Part shown: in pieces, positions 1 to 5,354 of the stretch
Layout of the letters: each line of letters starts with the position of its first letter
Numbering within the stretch: position 1 is the stretch's first letter
NCBI GenBank assembly: GCA_015523645.1
Contig: WAJY01000211.1
Span: forward strand, 1-6,576
Direction of reading: 5' to 3'
DNA length: 6,576 nt
From: Geoglobus sp.
GTDB lineage: Archaea; Halobacteriota; Archaeoglobi; Archaeoglobales; Archaeoglobaceae
Program-made: the position numbers and the translations under genes
The notes under the pieces: generated by a model
What the model saw: the letters and a program-made list of their open reading frames with translations, nothing else
Databases searched by the model: none
What the model was told of the DNA's origin: nothing

Positions 1-436
1 CATTAGCACAAGCTAAAGAAATTACTAAAGCCTCCTGAAAAGAAGAAAAGAAGACTAATAGCAATAGACGAAACCAGGTTAAAGTTAGAGAACAAACAAG
101 TTTTTGTCTGGAGTGTAAGAGATGTGGATATAAGGGAATGTTTACTTATCTGGGCAACAGAAGGAATGTCTAGCTTTCACGCTTACGCTTTCCTTAAAGA
201 AGTTCTTAGACACTGCGAAAATAAGCCGGAAGTTGTTGACGAGAATTCTGGCACCTCTGGGCTATGTGCATGAAGTATTTGGAACATAAAATGCTATAGA
301 GAGCATGTTCTCCCAGCATAAAGACAGGATGAATAGGTTTAATAACAGGTATCCTTTTAACACTCCCCTTAATTCTGTTCAAAACTTATTGGAGTGTTTT
401 GTGACTTTCTATAATTATTGGTTCTGTTTATCTTAA
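1..436 (+). pseudogene. IS6-family (IS240-like) DDE transposase remnant, 5' end outside window
   Basis: Decayed transposase of an insertion sequence, read in three consecutive frames. Frame 1 (58-240) gives IAIDETRLKLENKQVFVW and continues to KPEVVD; this holds the first catalytic Asp (67-69) and the second (238-240). The sense then moves to another frame from about 246 (FWHLWAMCMKYLEHK), and again at 290, where NAIESMFSQ supplies the catalytic Glu (299-301). The end, FVTFYNYWFCLS followed by TAA at 434-436, is typical of archaeal IS6 transposases. Lesions visible: an in-frame TAG at 4-6 (possibly a former Trp TGG), a frameshift near 241-246, and a frameshift with loss of several codons near 288-290. 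It cannot make an active enzyme. Family assignment rests on the DDE spacing and motifs; which named element it is cannot be decided here. No terminal inverted repeat was recognised downstream. Confidence 0.85.
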
Positions 437-480
437 CACACTCAGTCCATAAGTAAATAAAACCACAATTAATCCATAAA

Positions 481-499
481 TTTTAAATATTTTAAATCT
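481..499 (+). promoter_or_regulatory. TATA-like box for the surface protein gene
   Basis: Very AT-rich TTTTAAATATTTTAAATC. A transcript starting about 25 nt downstream would begin near 510-520 and give a short leader holding the Shine-Dalgarno at 521-529 and the ATG at 538. Inference from position and composition; the whole 437-520 interval is AT-rich, so the exact box is uncertain. Confidence 0.4.
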
Positions 500-520
500 C
501 TCATAATTTTTGCCATTAAA

Positions 521-529
521 AGGTAGGTG
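521..529 (+). promoter_or_regulatory. Shine-Dalgarno for the ATG at 538
   Basis: AGGTAGGTG, partly complementary to the 16S rRNA 3' end, lies 8 nt before ATG 538-540. It supports 538, not GTG 638, as the ancestral start. TAGGT (524-528) can pair with ACCTA (534-538) across a 5-nt loop, which could fold the ribosome site away; this stem is short and may be chance. Confidence 0.45.
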
Positions 530-537
530 TCTAACCT

Positions 538-637
538 ATGAAATTGTTGTTTGATATAGATGGATTGAGAAAATTGAGTATATTCTTTAATTTCTCTACT
601 AATAATCCTACCAATAGTATCGGCTGAATTTGTCAAG
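538..637 (+). other. Frameshifted 5' end encoding a signal peptide of the surface protein
   Basis: From ATG 538, frame 1 reads [14 protein letters not shown], a plausible positively charged signal-peptide start, then runs into non-sense residues and stops at TGA 625-627. The frame of the downstream protein is open from 578 and reads [14 protein letters not shown] followed by EFVK directly into the GTG at 638. This is a textbook hydrophobic core and an S-A cleavage site. Removing one base between about 577 and 590, for example one T of the TT at 583-584, joins the two into one signal peptide. The in-frame codon just before 578 is TGA (575-577), and no ATG, GTG or TTG in this frame precedes 638. 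Either the gene is broken or the sequence has a one-base error. Confidence 0.75.
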
Positions 638-2614
638 GTGGACACCTTACAGGAAGCAGGGAATTGGACTGGACGCAAAATAGGTGTGCATCCGATAACT
701 CACGACATATATGCTCCCGATATCATCGACGGGAACTTGAGAATCTTCAACAATACAAACTATACTCTGATTAAGACGATTCAATTAGGAGATTCCTTAG
801 ATGCTGTAGACTTCAATCCCTCTCAAAATCTTGCGTATGTTGTGGGAGAAGAGGGAGATCGTCTTAAGCTCTGGGTAGTAGATGGTAGCTATAACGTGAT
901 AAGGGAGATAGACCTCGGGAGTGGTGAATCTACTGACGTTGCGTTCAATCCGACATCAAACAAGATCTATGTTACAACTTGGGCAGGCGGTAATAAGCTC
1001 TACATAATCGATGCGAATAGCTACGGTGTAACGAGTCTGAACCTTAACGGGAATAGCGGGGGGGTTGCTGTAAATCCCGATACAAACAGGGTTTACGTTT
1101 CTGTTATTGGTGGATACTTTGATAATCGTCTTGCCGTGATAGATGGGAGTAATGACAACATCATAGCCCAGATCAACCTACCTGATGGTTCTTTTCCAGC
1201 GGGAGTTGGCGTAAACAACATAACGAACAAGATTTACGTAACATTGCAGGGACCGAGTCAGATTGCAGTGATAAACGGCAATACAAATGCAGTTGAGAAG
1301 ATAATACAGCTTGGAATTGGCGAAGCTTACAATTTGGGTGCAGGGAATCAGAAAATATGGGCGATAGGTGTTCTTTCGAGATGTGATAAAAAGTTTGCCG
1401 TTCATTTTGAACTGCATAAGCTGTACATAATCGGAAGCAACGATGAAGTGGAGCAAGTAATCGATGTTGAAGAGATGCCTTTAGGTATCGGAGTTGAGCA
1501 GACCGATCCGTGCAGGGTCTATGTCAGCCACAACGTTCTGAGGAAGATTTCAGTCTTTGAGGATACTACCGGATGCTGCAATCTGCCTCCTGGACTTTCA
1601 GCCGGACCTAAAAATGAGTCAAACAGAGTTGGAGAGTGTCATCAAATCCCAATCACCCTCACAGACGCCTCGGGTAATCCCATACCAGATGTAAAGATAT
1701 ACGTTAGCGTTACGGGGGCCAATAACATCCATCAAAACCTGACAACAGATGGCAATGGAAGCGCAGTATTCTCGTATTGCGGGCTTAAGGAGGGGACTGA
1801 TATGATTAATGTATGTGCCGATACGAATAACGATCAGAACTGTGATTACTCAACTGATGTGACCAAGACATGGTACAAAGATTCTGACGATGACGGAATT
1901 TCTGACGATGATGAGGGAGTGGGAGATGCTGATGGAGATGGAGTTCCAAACTATTTAGACTCCGATGCAGACAACGATGGAATTCTGGATTCAGATGAGG
2001 GAATGTGGGACGCAGACAACGATGGGATGCCAAATTATTTAGACACCGATTCTGACAACGACGGGAAAACTGACAGAGGGGAGGGAATGGGTGATAATGA
2101 TCAGGATGGGCTTCCGGACTTTTTGGATGAAGATGCCGATGGAAGTACCAATCCTTGGTGGCCGGGATTTGTAACAGATACTGATGGCGATGGCTTACCG
2201 GACTTTTTAGATGACGACAGTGATGGTGACGGGATTCCCGACAAAGATGAAGGGACTGATGATTTAGATGGGGACAGAAAACCTAACTTCCGTGATCTAG
2301 ATTCTGACGGAGATGAAATGCCAGATAAATGGGAAGCTGATAACGGCCTAAATCCTCAAAATGGGAATGATGCGATGGAAGATCCAGATAATGATGAGTT
2401 AACCAATGAAGGTGAATGGGAACATAGAACAGATCCTCATAACCCGGACACAGATGGAGATGGCTATTCTGACGGGTATGAAGTTGACTTCGGCAGCGAT
2501 CCACTAGATCCAAACGATTATCCAAGAAAGGTTCCAGCACTCACGCAACCAAGTATAATTTTGTTAGTACTACTGATACTAGTTATTGTTCTAGTATTTT
2601 TAAGAAAGATTTAA
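638..2614 (+). CDS. YVTN-type beta-propeller surface protein with Ig-like domain, acidic calcium-binding repeats and C-terminal anchor (5' end frameshifted)
   Basis: Likely a cell-surface protein exposed outside the membrane; ligand unknown. Residues about 13-310 form seven WD/YVTN-like blades, each with a pattern like [10 protein letters not shown] then AVIDGSN and a short strand. Residues about 315-410 look like an Ig-like fold ([19 protein letters not shown], then [11 protein letters not shown]). Residues about 415-628 are Asp-rich thrombospondin type 3-like repeats expected to bind calcium. The tail has VPALTQPS, a hydrophobic stretch at about 638-654 and a final RKI, so the protein is anchored by its C-terminus and may carry an archaeosortase-like sorting signal. 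GTG 638 is the only intact start but gives a protein without export signal. The natural start is almost surely ATG 538, with a one-base frameshift between (repaired protein about 691 aa). It stands alone; the upstream neighbour is an IS remnant and the downstream gene is on the other strand. Confidence 0.85.
   Translation: MDTLQEAGNWTGRKIGVHPITHDIYAPDIIDGNLRIFNNTNYTLIKTIQLGDSLDAVDFNPSQNLAYVVGEEGDRLKLWVVDGSYNVIREIDLGSGESTDVAFNPTSNKIYVTTWAGGNKLYIIDANSYGVTSLNLNGNSGGVAVNPDTNRVYVSVIGGYFDNRLAVIDGSNDNIIAQINLPDGSFPAGVGVNNITNKIYVTLQGPSQIAVINGNTNAVEKIIQLGIGEAYNLGAGNQKIWAIGVLSRCDKKFAVHFELHKLYIIGSNDEVEQVIDVEEMPLGIGVEQTDPCRVYVSHNVLRKISVFEDTTGCCNLPPGLSAGPKNESNRVGECHQIPITLTDASGNPIPDVKIYVSVTGANNIHQNLTTDGNGSAVFSYCGLKEGTDMINVCADTNNDQNCDYSTDVTKTWYKDSDDDGISDDDEGVGDADGDGVPNYLDSDADNDGILDSDEGMWDADNDGMPNYLDTDSDNDGKTDRGEGMGDNDQDGLPDFLDEDADGSTNPWWPGFVTDTDGDGLPDFLDDDSDGDGIPDKDEGTDDLDGDRKPNFRDLDSDGDEMPDKWEADNGLNPQNGNDAMEDPDNDELTNEGEWEHRTDPHNPDTDGDGYSDGYEVDFGSDPLDPNDYPRKVPALTQPSIILLVLLILVIVLVFLRKI
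1925..2344 (+). repeat. Five tandem 84-nt units encoding 28-aa calcium-binding repeats
   Basis: Units begin at 1925, 2009, 2093, 2177 and 2261, exactly 84 nt apart, each opening with an Asp or a similar acidic codon. Consensus: DxDxDGxPNYLD, then DxDxDGxxDxxEG. A half unit precedes at about 1881-1924, and irregular relatives follow to about 2520 ([29 protein letters not shown]). The fourth unit, after 2140, keeps its length although part of it is replaced by a Trp/Pro segment ([10 protein letters not shown]). DNA identity between units is partial, so they are old rather than recent copies. Confidence 0.85.
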
Positions 2615-2615
2615 A

Positions 2616-2634
2616 TTTTTATTTTTATTTTTTC
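2616..2634 (+). terminator. T-rich archaeal terminator after the surface protein gene
   Basis: ATTTTTATTTTTATTTTTTC directly follows the TAA at 2612-2614: three runs of five or six T. No stem is needed for archaeal termination at such runs. Confidence 0.6.
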
Positions 2635-2660
2635 ATAATATTATTATCATTAGTCTAAAC

Positions 2661-2666
2661 AAAAAA
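2661..2666 (-). terminator. T-run terminator for tRNA-Val
   Basis: Six A on the plus strand give T6 in the minus transcript, about 42 nt past the tRNA 3' end; it is the first run of five or more T. The 2615-2707 gap is otherwise low-complexity AT sequence shared by two convergent transcripts. It includes the 12-mer ATAATTTTATAT twice (2681-2692 and 2697-2708). Confidence 0.35.
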
Positions 2667-2707
2667 TAATTTAAGTTTTTATAATTTTATATTTATATAA
2701 TTTTATA

Positions 2708-2780
2708 TGGGTCCGCCCGGATTCGAACCGGGGACCTTCGCCTCGTCAAGGCGACGTCATAACCGCTAGACCACGGACCC
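2708..2780 (-). tRNA. tRNA-Val (GAC)
   Basis: Complete cloverleaf on the minus strand. Acceptor stem GGGTCCG pairs with CGGACCC, with discriminator A (2708). The anticodon stem TCGCC/GGCGA encloses loop TTGACGA, anticodon GAC, reading GUC and GUU. The T arm is CCCGG-TTCGAAT-CCGGG. No intron and no encoded CCA. It lies 42 nt past the endA stop on the same strand, with its own TATA-like box between. Confidence 0.95.
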
Positions 2781-2803
2781 CAATCTTGGCTGACTTCCAC
2801 AGA

Positions 2804-2815
2804 TTAATAAAAATT
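2804..2815 (-). promoter_or_regulatory. TATA box of tRNA-Val
   Basis: On the minus strand AAATTTTTATTA, centred about 29 nt before the tRNA 5' end. The spacing fits archaeal TBP-dependent promoters, with transcription starting at or very near the mature 5' end. Confidence 0.55.
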
Positions 2816-2822
2816 TTGGTTT

Positions 2823-3728
2823 TCAAATCCTGACTCTTTTAACCGATATGTATCCTATCTCATTTCCTTTTTCTGGAAAGATCGGATAGAGAATCGTTTT
2901 ATTGACAGCATTTGCAAGCCTGACGTCACAAGCAAGCTCTTTCATCGAAACCGAATCCCTGATTTTTAGCAAGTATTTCGAATGTTTCAATTCTGAAACG
3001 CTCTTTACTGACTCATAAATTCTGAAATCACTACCAAACTTAAATCCGGTTTTTACCATGAATTTCCTTTTTCTCAGATCCTCGTAAATCCGATATCTTC
3101 TTTCAAAATCTGGAATGTGCTTAATGCCATACTGGAAAATCTTTTCATCGTCAATCTGACATAAGAGAAAGCCCAAATTCATGAGATACAAACCTTCATA
3201 CAGAGAGAGAACAACCTTGTTCCCTTTAAGAGATCCGTAAAAGTAGTTTTTGTATAGATCCGTGTAATCAGTCACAAAAAAGCCGTTGGTAAAAGTAGCA
3301 TAAAATTCCTTCAGCTCTTCTTCATGAGTTCCAGTTTCTGAAAACTTCTCTACTAAAAAATACGTCACTTCAGCCTCGCTGTCTACAATTGCAAGCTTCA
3401 TCCTACCTCTACCCAATTCATTAATTTTGAGTATCTGAGTTTCGAAAACAGGAAAATACTCACCAAAATCCCTAAAGTTTATCCTTACACCTCTTTCCCT
3501 AAGATCTTCAAAAACAAAATATTTTATTGGATCAGACAGTTCAAAAAGCTCTTCAAATTCTATAGCACCTTCTTTTCCAAAAACTTCAAGACTCCCCTTC
3601 TGGACTAGATATGCAGATTCCTCGGGGAGTAGTTTTATCCCATCTTCAAACCTTTCTCCGAATTTTCTTGACAATAGCCTCTGGAATTTGTCAAGATAAA
3701 CCACTCCGTTTTTCAGATAACCTTTCAT
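2823..3728 (-). CDS. endA: tRNA-splicing endonuclease, double-unit homodimer type
   Basis: Cuts introns out of pre-tRNA at bulge-helix-bulge structures, leaving 2',3'-cyclic phosphate and 5'-OH ends. At 301 aa it matches the length of the Archaeoglobus-type enzyme, in which two endonuclease units are fused and the protein works as a homodimer. The N-terminal half (about 1-150) has a unit-like segment, YFVFEDLRERGVRI at 70-83, but no catalytic residues. The C-terminal half has YRIYEDLRKRKFMVKTGFKF (212-231) and the family triad: Tyr238 in SDFRIY, His249 in LKHSKYL and Lys277 in NKTILY. ATG 3728 has no good Shine-Dalgarno; a TATA-like box about 28 nt before it suggests a leaderless message. The gene sits between tRNA-Val downstream on the same strand and tRNA-Asn, divergent, upstream. 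Confidence 0.93.
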   Translation of the reverse strand: MKGYLKNGVVYLDKFQRLLSRKFGERFEDGIKLLPEESAYLVQKGSLEVFGKEGAIEFEELFELSDPIKYFVFEDLRERGVRINFRDFGEYFPVFETQILKINELGRGRMKLAIVDSEAEVTYFLVEKFSETGTHEEELKEFYATFTNGFFVTDYTDLYKNYFYGSLKGNKVVLSLYEGLYLMNLGFLLCQIDDEKIFQYGIKHIPDFERRYRIYEDLRKRKFMVKTGFKFGSDFRIYESVKSVSELKHSKYLLKIRDSVSMKELACDVRLANAVNKTILYPIFPEKGNEIGYISVKRVRI

Positions 3729-3750
3729 CAGGTTATTTCTAAGAATAAAG

Positions 3751-3763
3751 AATTAAAAAAATT
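3751..3763 (-). promoter_or_regulatory. TATA-like box of endA
   Basis: Minus-strand AATTTTTTTAATT, centred about 28 nt upstream of the A of ATG 3728. That distance would put the transcription start on the start codon itself, which fits the absence of a Shine-Dalgarno. Confidence 0.45.
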
Positions 3764-3774
3764 GCGAGGATAAA

Positions 3775-3782
3775 CTTTAAAT
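3775..3782 (+). promoter_or_regulatory. TATA box of tRNA-Asn
   Basis: CTTTAAAT, centred about 28 nt before the tRNA 5' end at 3807. It lies within 12 nt of the opposing endA box, so both promoters share the 78-nt gap. Confidence 0.55.
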
Positions 3783-3806
3783 TCCATCCATCGCCTTTAG
3801 CCTTGA

Positions 3807-3879
3807 GCCGCCGTAGCTTAGCTGGTAGAGCGCCGGACTGTTAATCCGGTGGTCGCAGGTTCGAATCCTGCCGGCGGCG
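3807..3879 (+). tRNA. tRNA-Asn (GTT)
   Basis: Complete cloverleaf. Acceptor GCCGCCG pairs with CGGCGGC, discriminator G at 3879 as usual for Asn. The anticodon stem CCGGA/TCCGG encloses CTGTTAA, anticodon GTT. The T arm is GCAGG-TTCGAAT-CCTGC. No intron and no encoded CCA. Its 3' end faces the degenerate region that follows. Confidence 0.96.
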
Positions 3880-4115
3880 TTATGCTCGTATTAAAATTCT
3901 CCGATATAGGATGACTTACGAAAATAATAAAACCTCAATTAACCTCTTTTCGATAAATTCACTTTAGATTAAAAATGTATTTCTACGAAGTTTCCAAAAC
4001 TTTCCCAGTTTACTGTAAAGTTCACGAGCACCTCATTCCGGTTTAGACGTACCATAGGCATAGTTTTATGGATATAAAATGTTAAATTTTTGTTTAAAAA
4101 ATGACCTTCAAATTC
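3880..4115. other. Intergenic stretch without a convincing gene
   Basis: No ORF of normal size, no RNA gene and no repeat seen. The only candidate is a 30-codon minus-strand frame from ATG 4061 to TAA 3969-3971, starting MPMVRLNRNEVLVNFTVNW. AT-rich sequence on the minus strand at 4086-4100 could serve as its promoter for a leaderless message, but there is no ribosome site and no recognisable family. It may be another decayed gene end. The stretch after the tRNA (3880-3968) is plain AT-rich sequence. Confidence 0.4.
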
Positions 4116-4438
4116 TTAGAGGCGAAAGCAGATTAGCAATCCATCTAGTCTTTCAGTGTCAAATTTACTCCTTGGAAAGATTAAAGGAACAATTCTGCAA
4201 CCATCAATCCCGATTAAATAAGTTCCTGTAAGCGCAAAAACACTTGTCCATGATCACTGTATTCCCTCGTTGCTATTTTTCTGAGCTCCTCTATAACCTC
4301 CCTTAAGATCTTCTCATGCTTATTTGCAGGATGGAATGAAAGCAGAAGTAATTTCATGGATGCTCTGGAAACAGAATCAGCAGTTGTAACCTTTAAAATG
4401 GGGATGGCTTTGAGGCTGGTGTACTTCGATACTTTCTT
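4116..4438 (-). pseudogene. Unrecognised gene remnant split by one frameshift
   Basis: Two overlapping open minus-strand frames make one sensible sequence of about 107 codons. The first (4438 down to 4214) reads LKAIPILKVTTADSVSRAS, an amphipathic helix HEKILREVIEELRKIATREY, then DHGQVF. The second (4253 down to 4116) continues FALTGTYLIGIDG, then RIVPLIFPRSKFDTERLDG and a TAA stop. Restoring one A to the A5 run at 4236-4240 fuses them. There is no good start codon at the 5' end: the frame is bounded by TAA at 4439-4441, and ATG 4357 is internal. So the remnant also lacks its N-terminus. I do not recognise the family. It is divergent from the plus-strand remnant at 4453 onward. Confidence 0.5.
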
Positions 4439-4452
4439 TTAATATTCTTCGA

Positions 4453-4818
4453 GTGTGCTGTAATTACAATTTAATCGATCCTATTTTTGTCCAGTCTCTT
4501 GGGGAGAAAGCAAAAAAGAGATTCTTGACTTCATAAAGGGAAAGAGAGAGTTACAGCTGATGAGATTGCAGATACTTCCAGGCTGATAGAGGCTTTGTTA
4601 ATGGAGACCTTGAAGAGCTATGGAGTCAATGTCATGTCGAGCCAGAGAATTGGAGGGGAAAAGATAAGGTGCGTAGGCAAGAAAGTCTGCATGCCAAAAC
4701 CTGCCCATCAGACTGGGAAGCACAGTGTCCATGGAAATTTTTGAGGAGGGGAGTTAGCAAGGAGGAGGTTACAGAGTGTGGAGAGTTATCAAATCCCGAT
4801 GATCACAACCTCATTTAG
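4453..4818 (+). pseudogene. Remnant of a helix-turn-helix protein with a cysteine-rich tail
   Basis: Coding sense passes through the frames in order. Frame 1 to about 4513 gives NLIDPIFVQSLGEKAKK. The next frame, 4518-4552, gives EILDFIKGKRE. The third, from 4553, gives TADEIADTSRLIEALLMETL and later SYGVNVMSSQRIGGEKIRCV. The joined ILDFIKGKRE-TADEIA is typical of archaeal winged-helix regulators. From about 4690-4711 the sense shifts again to CPSDWEAQCPWKFLRRGVSK, then EEVTECGELSNPDDHNLI and a TAG at 4816-4818. The cysteines (CVGKK, CPSDWEAQCP) suggest a metal site. Three frameshifts make it non-functional. A transcriptional regulator is my inference from the helix-turn-helix pattern; the exact family is unknown. 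Confidence 0.5.
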
Positions 4819-5052
4819 ATATCTTGGGCTAGCGAAGCTATGACGTCTAAATGAAAAAATTGAAAAGTCTCAAATCAGGAAAAAGACAGAGAGACAAGAG
4901 GAGAATTACTTTATGGCTCCATAGATGTATTTTAACTGGCTAAAGGAATCAGTCCTGAACATCTCGCTTTTATTAATTTCTATTCAAAAGAGTAAGATGA
5001 TGAAATCCGGGTTCATGCTATACTTGTCTCTCATGAAAGGAAATGAACGGAA
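4819..5052 (+). other. Further degenerate coding sequence, no intact gene
   Basis: Frame 1 of the preceding remnant continues past TAG 4816 with stops at 4852, 4861, 4933 and 4993. Between them it still gives sensible peptides: ISWASEAMTSK, KDRETRGELLYGSIDVF, LAKGISPEHLAFINFYSKE and DDEIRVHAILVSHERK. It is either the decayed rest of the same gene or a second dead gene. A 32-codon frame from ATG 4853 is rich in Lys and Arg and is probably chance. No RNA gene seen. Confidence 0.35.
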
Positions 5053-5123
5053 TGCGCGGGCCGGGATTTGAACCCGGGCTAACGCCTCGGAAGGGCGTTG
5101 TCCTACCACTAGACTACCCGCGC
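5053..5123 (-). tRNA. tRNA-Gly (TCC)
   Basis: Complete 71-nt cloverleaf on the minus strand. Acceptor GCGCGGG pairs with CCCGCGC, discriminator A (5053). The anticodon stem ACGCC/GGCGT encloses CTTCCGA, anticodon TCC, reading GGA and possibly GGG. The T arm is CCGGG-TTCAAAT-CCCGG. No intron and no encoded CCA. It is divergent from the nar operon and its 3' end faces the degenerate region. Confidence 0.96.
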
Positions 5124-5150
5124 AATCCTGCTTTCCACTTTCCTTTTCTG

Positions 5151-5160
5151 TTTTAAAAAA
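5151..5160 (-). promoter_or_regulatory. TATA box of tRNA-Gly
   Basis: Minus-strand TTTTTTAAAA, centred about 32 nt before the tRNA 5' end and with its near edge at 28 nt. The same geometry is seen at the other two tRNA genes here. Confidence 0.55.
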
Positions 5161-5248
5161 CATTTCGGTTAGTGTTGTTGATACTTAGGCATGAACCGTT
5201 TAGGTGGTATTGAATGAGATTCTCTGAAACTACTTGCATTGTGTAATC

Positions 5249-5278
5249 CGAAAATATTAGGGGAAACCGATATACATG
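5249..5278 (+). promoter_or_regulatory. Probable promoter region of the nar operon
   Basis: Two overlapping candidates: CCGAAAATATTAG (5249-5260) and GAAACCGATATACAT (5263-5277). Each has an A-rich BRE-like lead before a TATA-like core. Transcription would begin at roughly 5280-5300, giving a leader of about 55-75 nt before the narC start. Which one is used cannot be told from sequence. Confidence 0.4.
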
Positions 5279-5289
5279 GCTTGATAAAA

Positions 5290-5312
5290 CCCCCTCTGAA
5301 CTGGAGCGGGGG
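5290..5312 (+). promoter_or_regulatory. GC-rich hairpin in the narC leader
   Basis: CCCC-CTC, loop TGAACTG, GAG-(C)-GGGG: seven base pairs with one bulged C in otherwise AT-rich surroundings. It lies about 30 nt before the Shine-Dalgarno and near or just after the predicted transcription start. It could be an operator-type inverted repeat or an mRNA structure; no function can be assigned. Confidence 0.4.
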
Positions 5313-5341
5313 AGAATTGTGGCATGTTATGATTGCTATTT

Positions 5342-5348
5342 GGAGGTG
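5342..5348 (+). promoter_or_regulatory. Shine-Dalgarno deciding the narC start
   Basis: GGAGGTG, a near-perfect match, 6 nt before TTG 5355-5357. The longer alternative at GTG 5319 has only GGGGGAG 4 nt away and would add 12 residues with acidic groups and two cysteines ahead of the signal peptide. Confidence 0.8.
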
Positions 5349-5354
5349 TCAAAA

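Noticed and set aside
469..678. 69-codon minus-strand reading frame
   Set aside because: It overlaps the promoter, the ribosome site and the signal-peptide region of the surface protein; its end lies in AT-rich low-complexity sequence and it matches no family. Treated as a shadow.
2681..2708. 12-nt direct repeat ATAATTTTATAT touching the tRNA-Val 3' end, as an attachment site
   Set aside because: Pure AT low-complexity sequence in an AT-rich terminator region; no integrase or tRNA copy is associated.
5005..5016. CCGGGTTCA as a partial copy of the tRNA-Gly T arm
   Set aside because: Only nine bases are shared and the flanks do not match, so chance is likely.
4996..5040. C/D-box guide RNA suggested by GATGATGA near 4997
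   Set aside because: There is no D box (CTGA) at a proper distance and no second C'/D' pair; the stretch also reads as decayed coding sequence.
5319..5354. GTG 5319 as the cytochrome start
   Set aside because: Poor ribosome site spacing and an odd acidic, two-cysteine extension before the signal peptide; TTG 5355 has GGAGGTG at 6 nt and gives a standard signal peptide.
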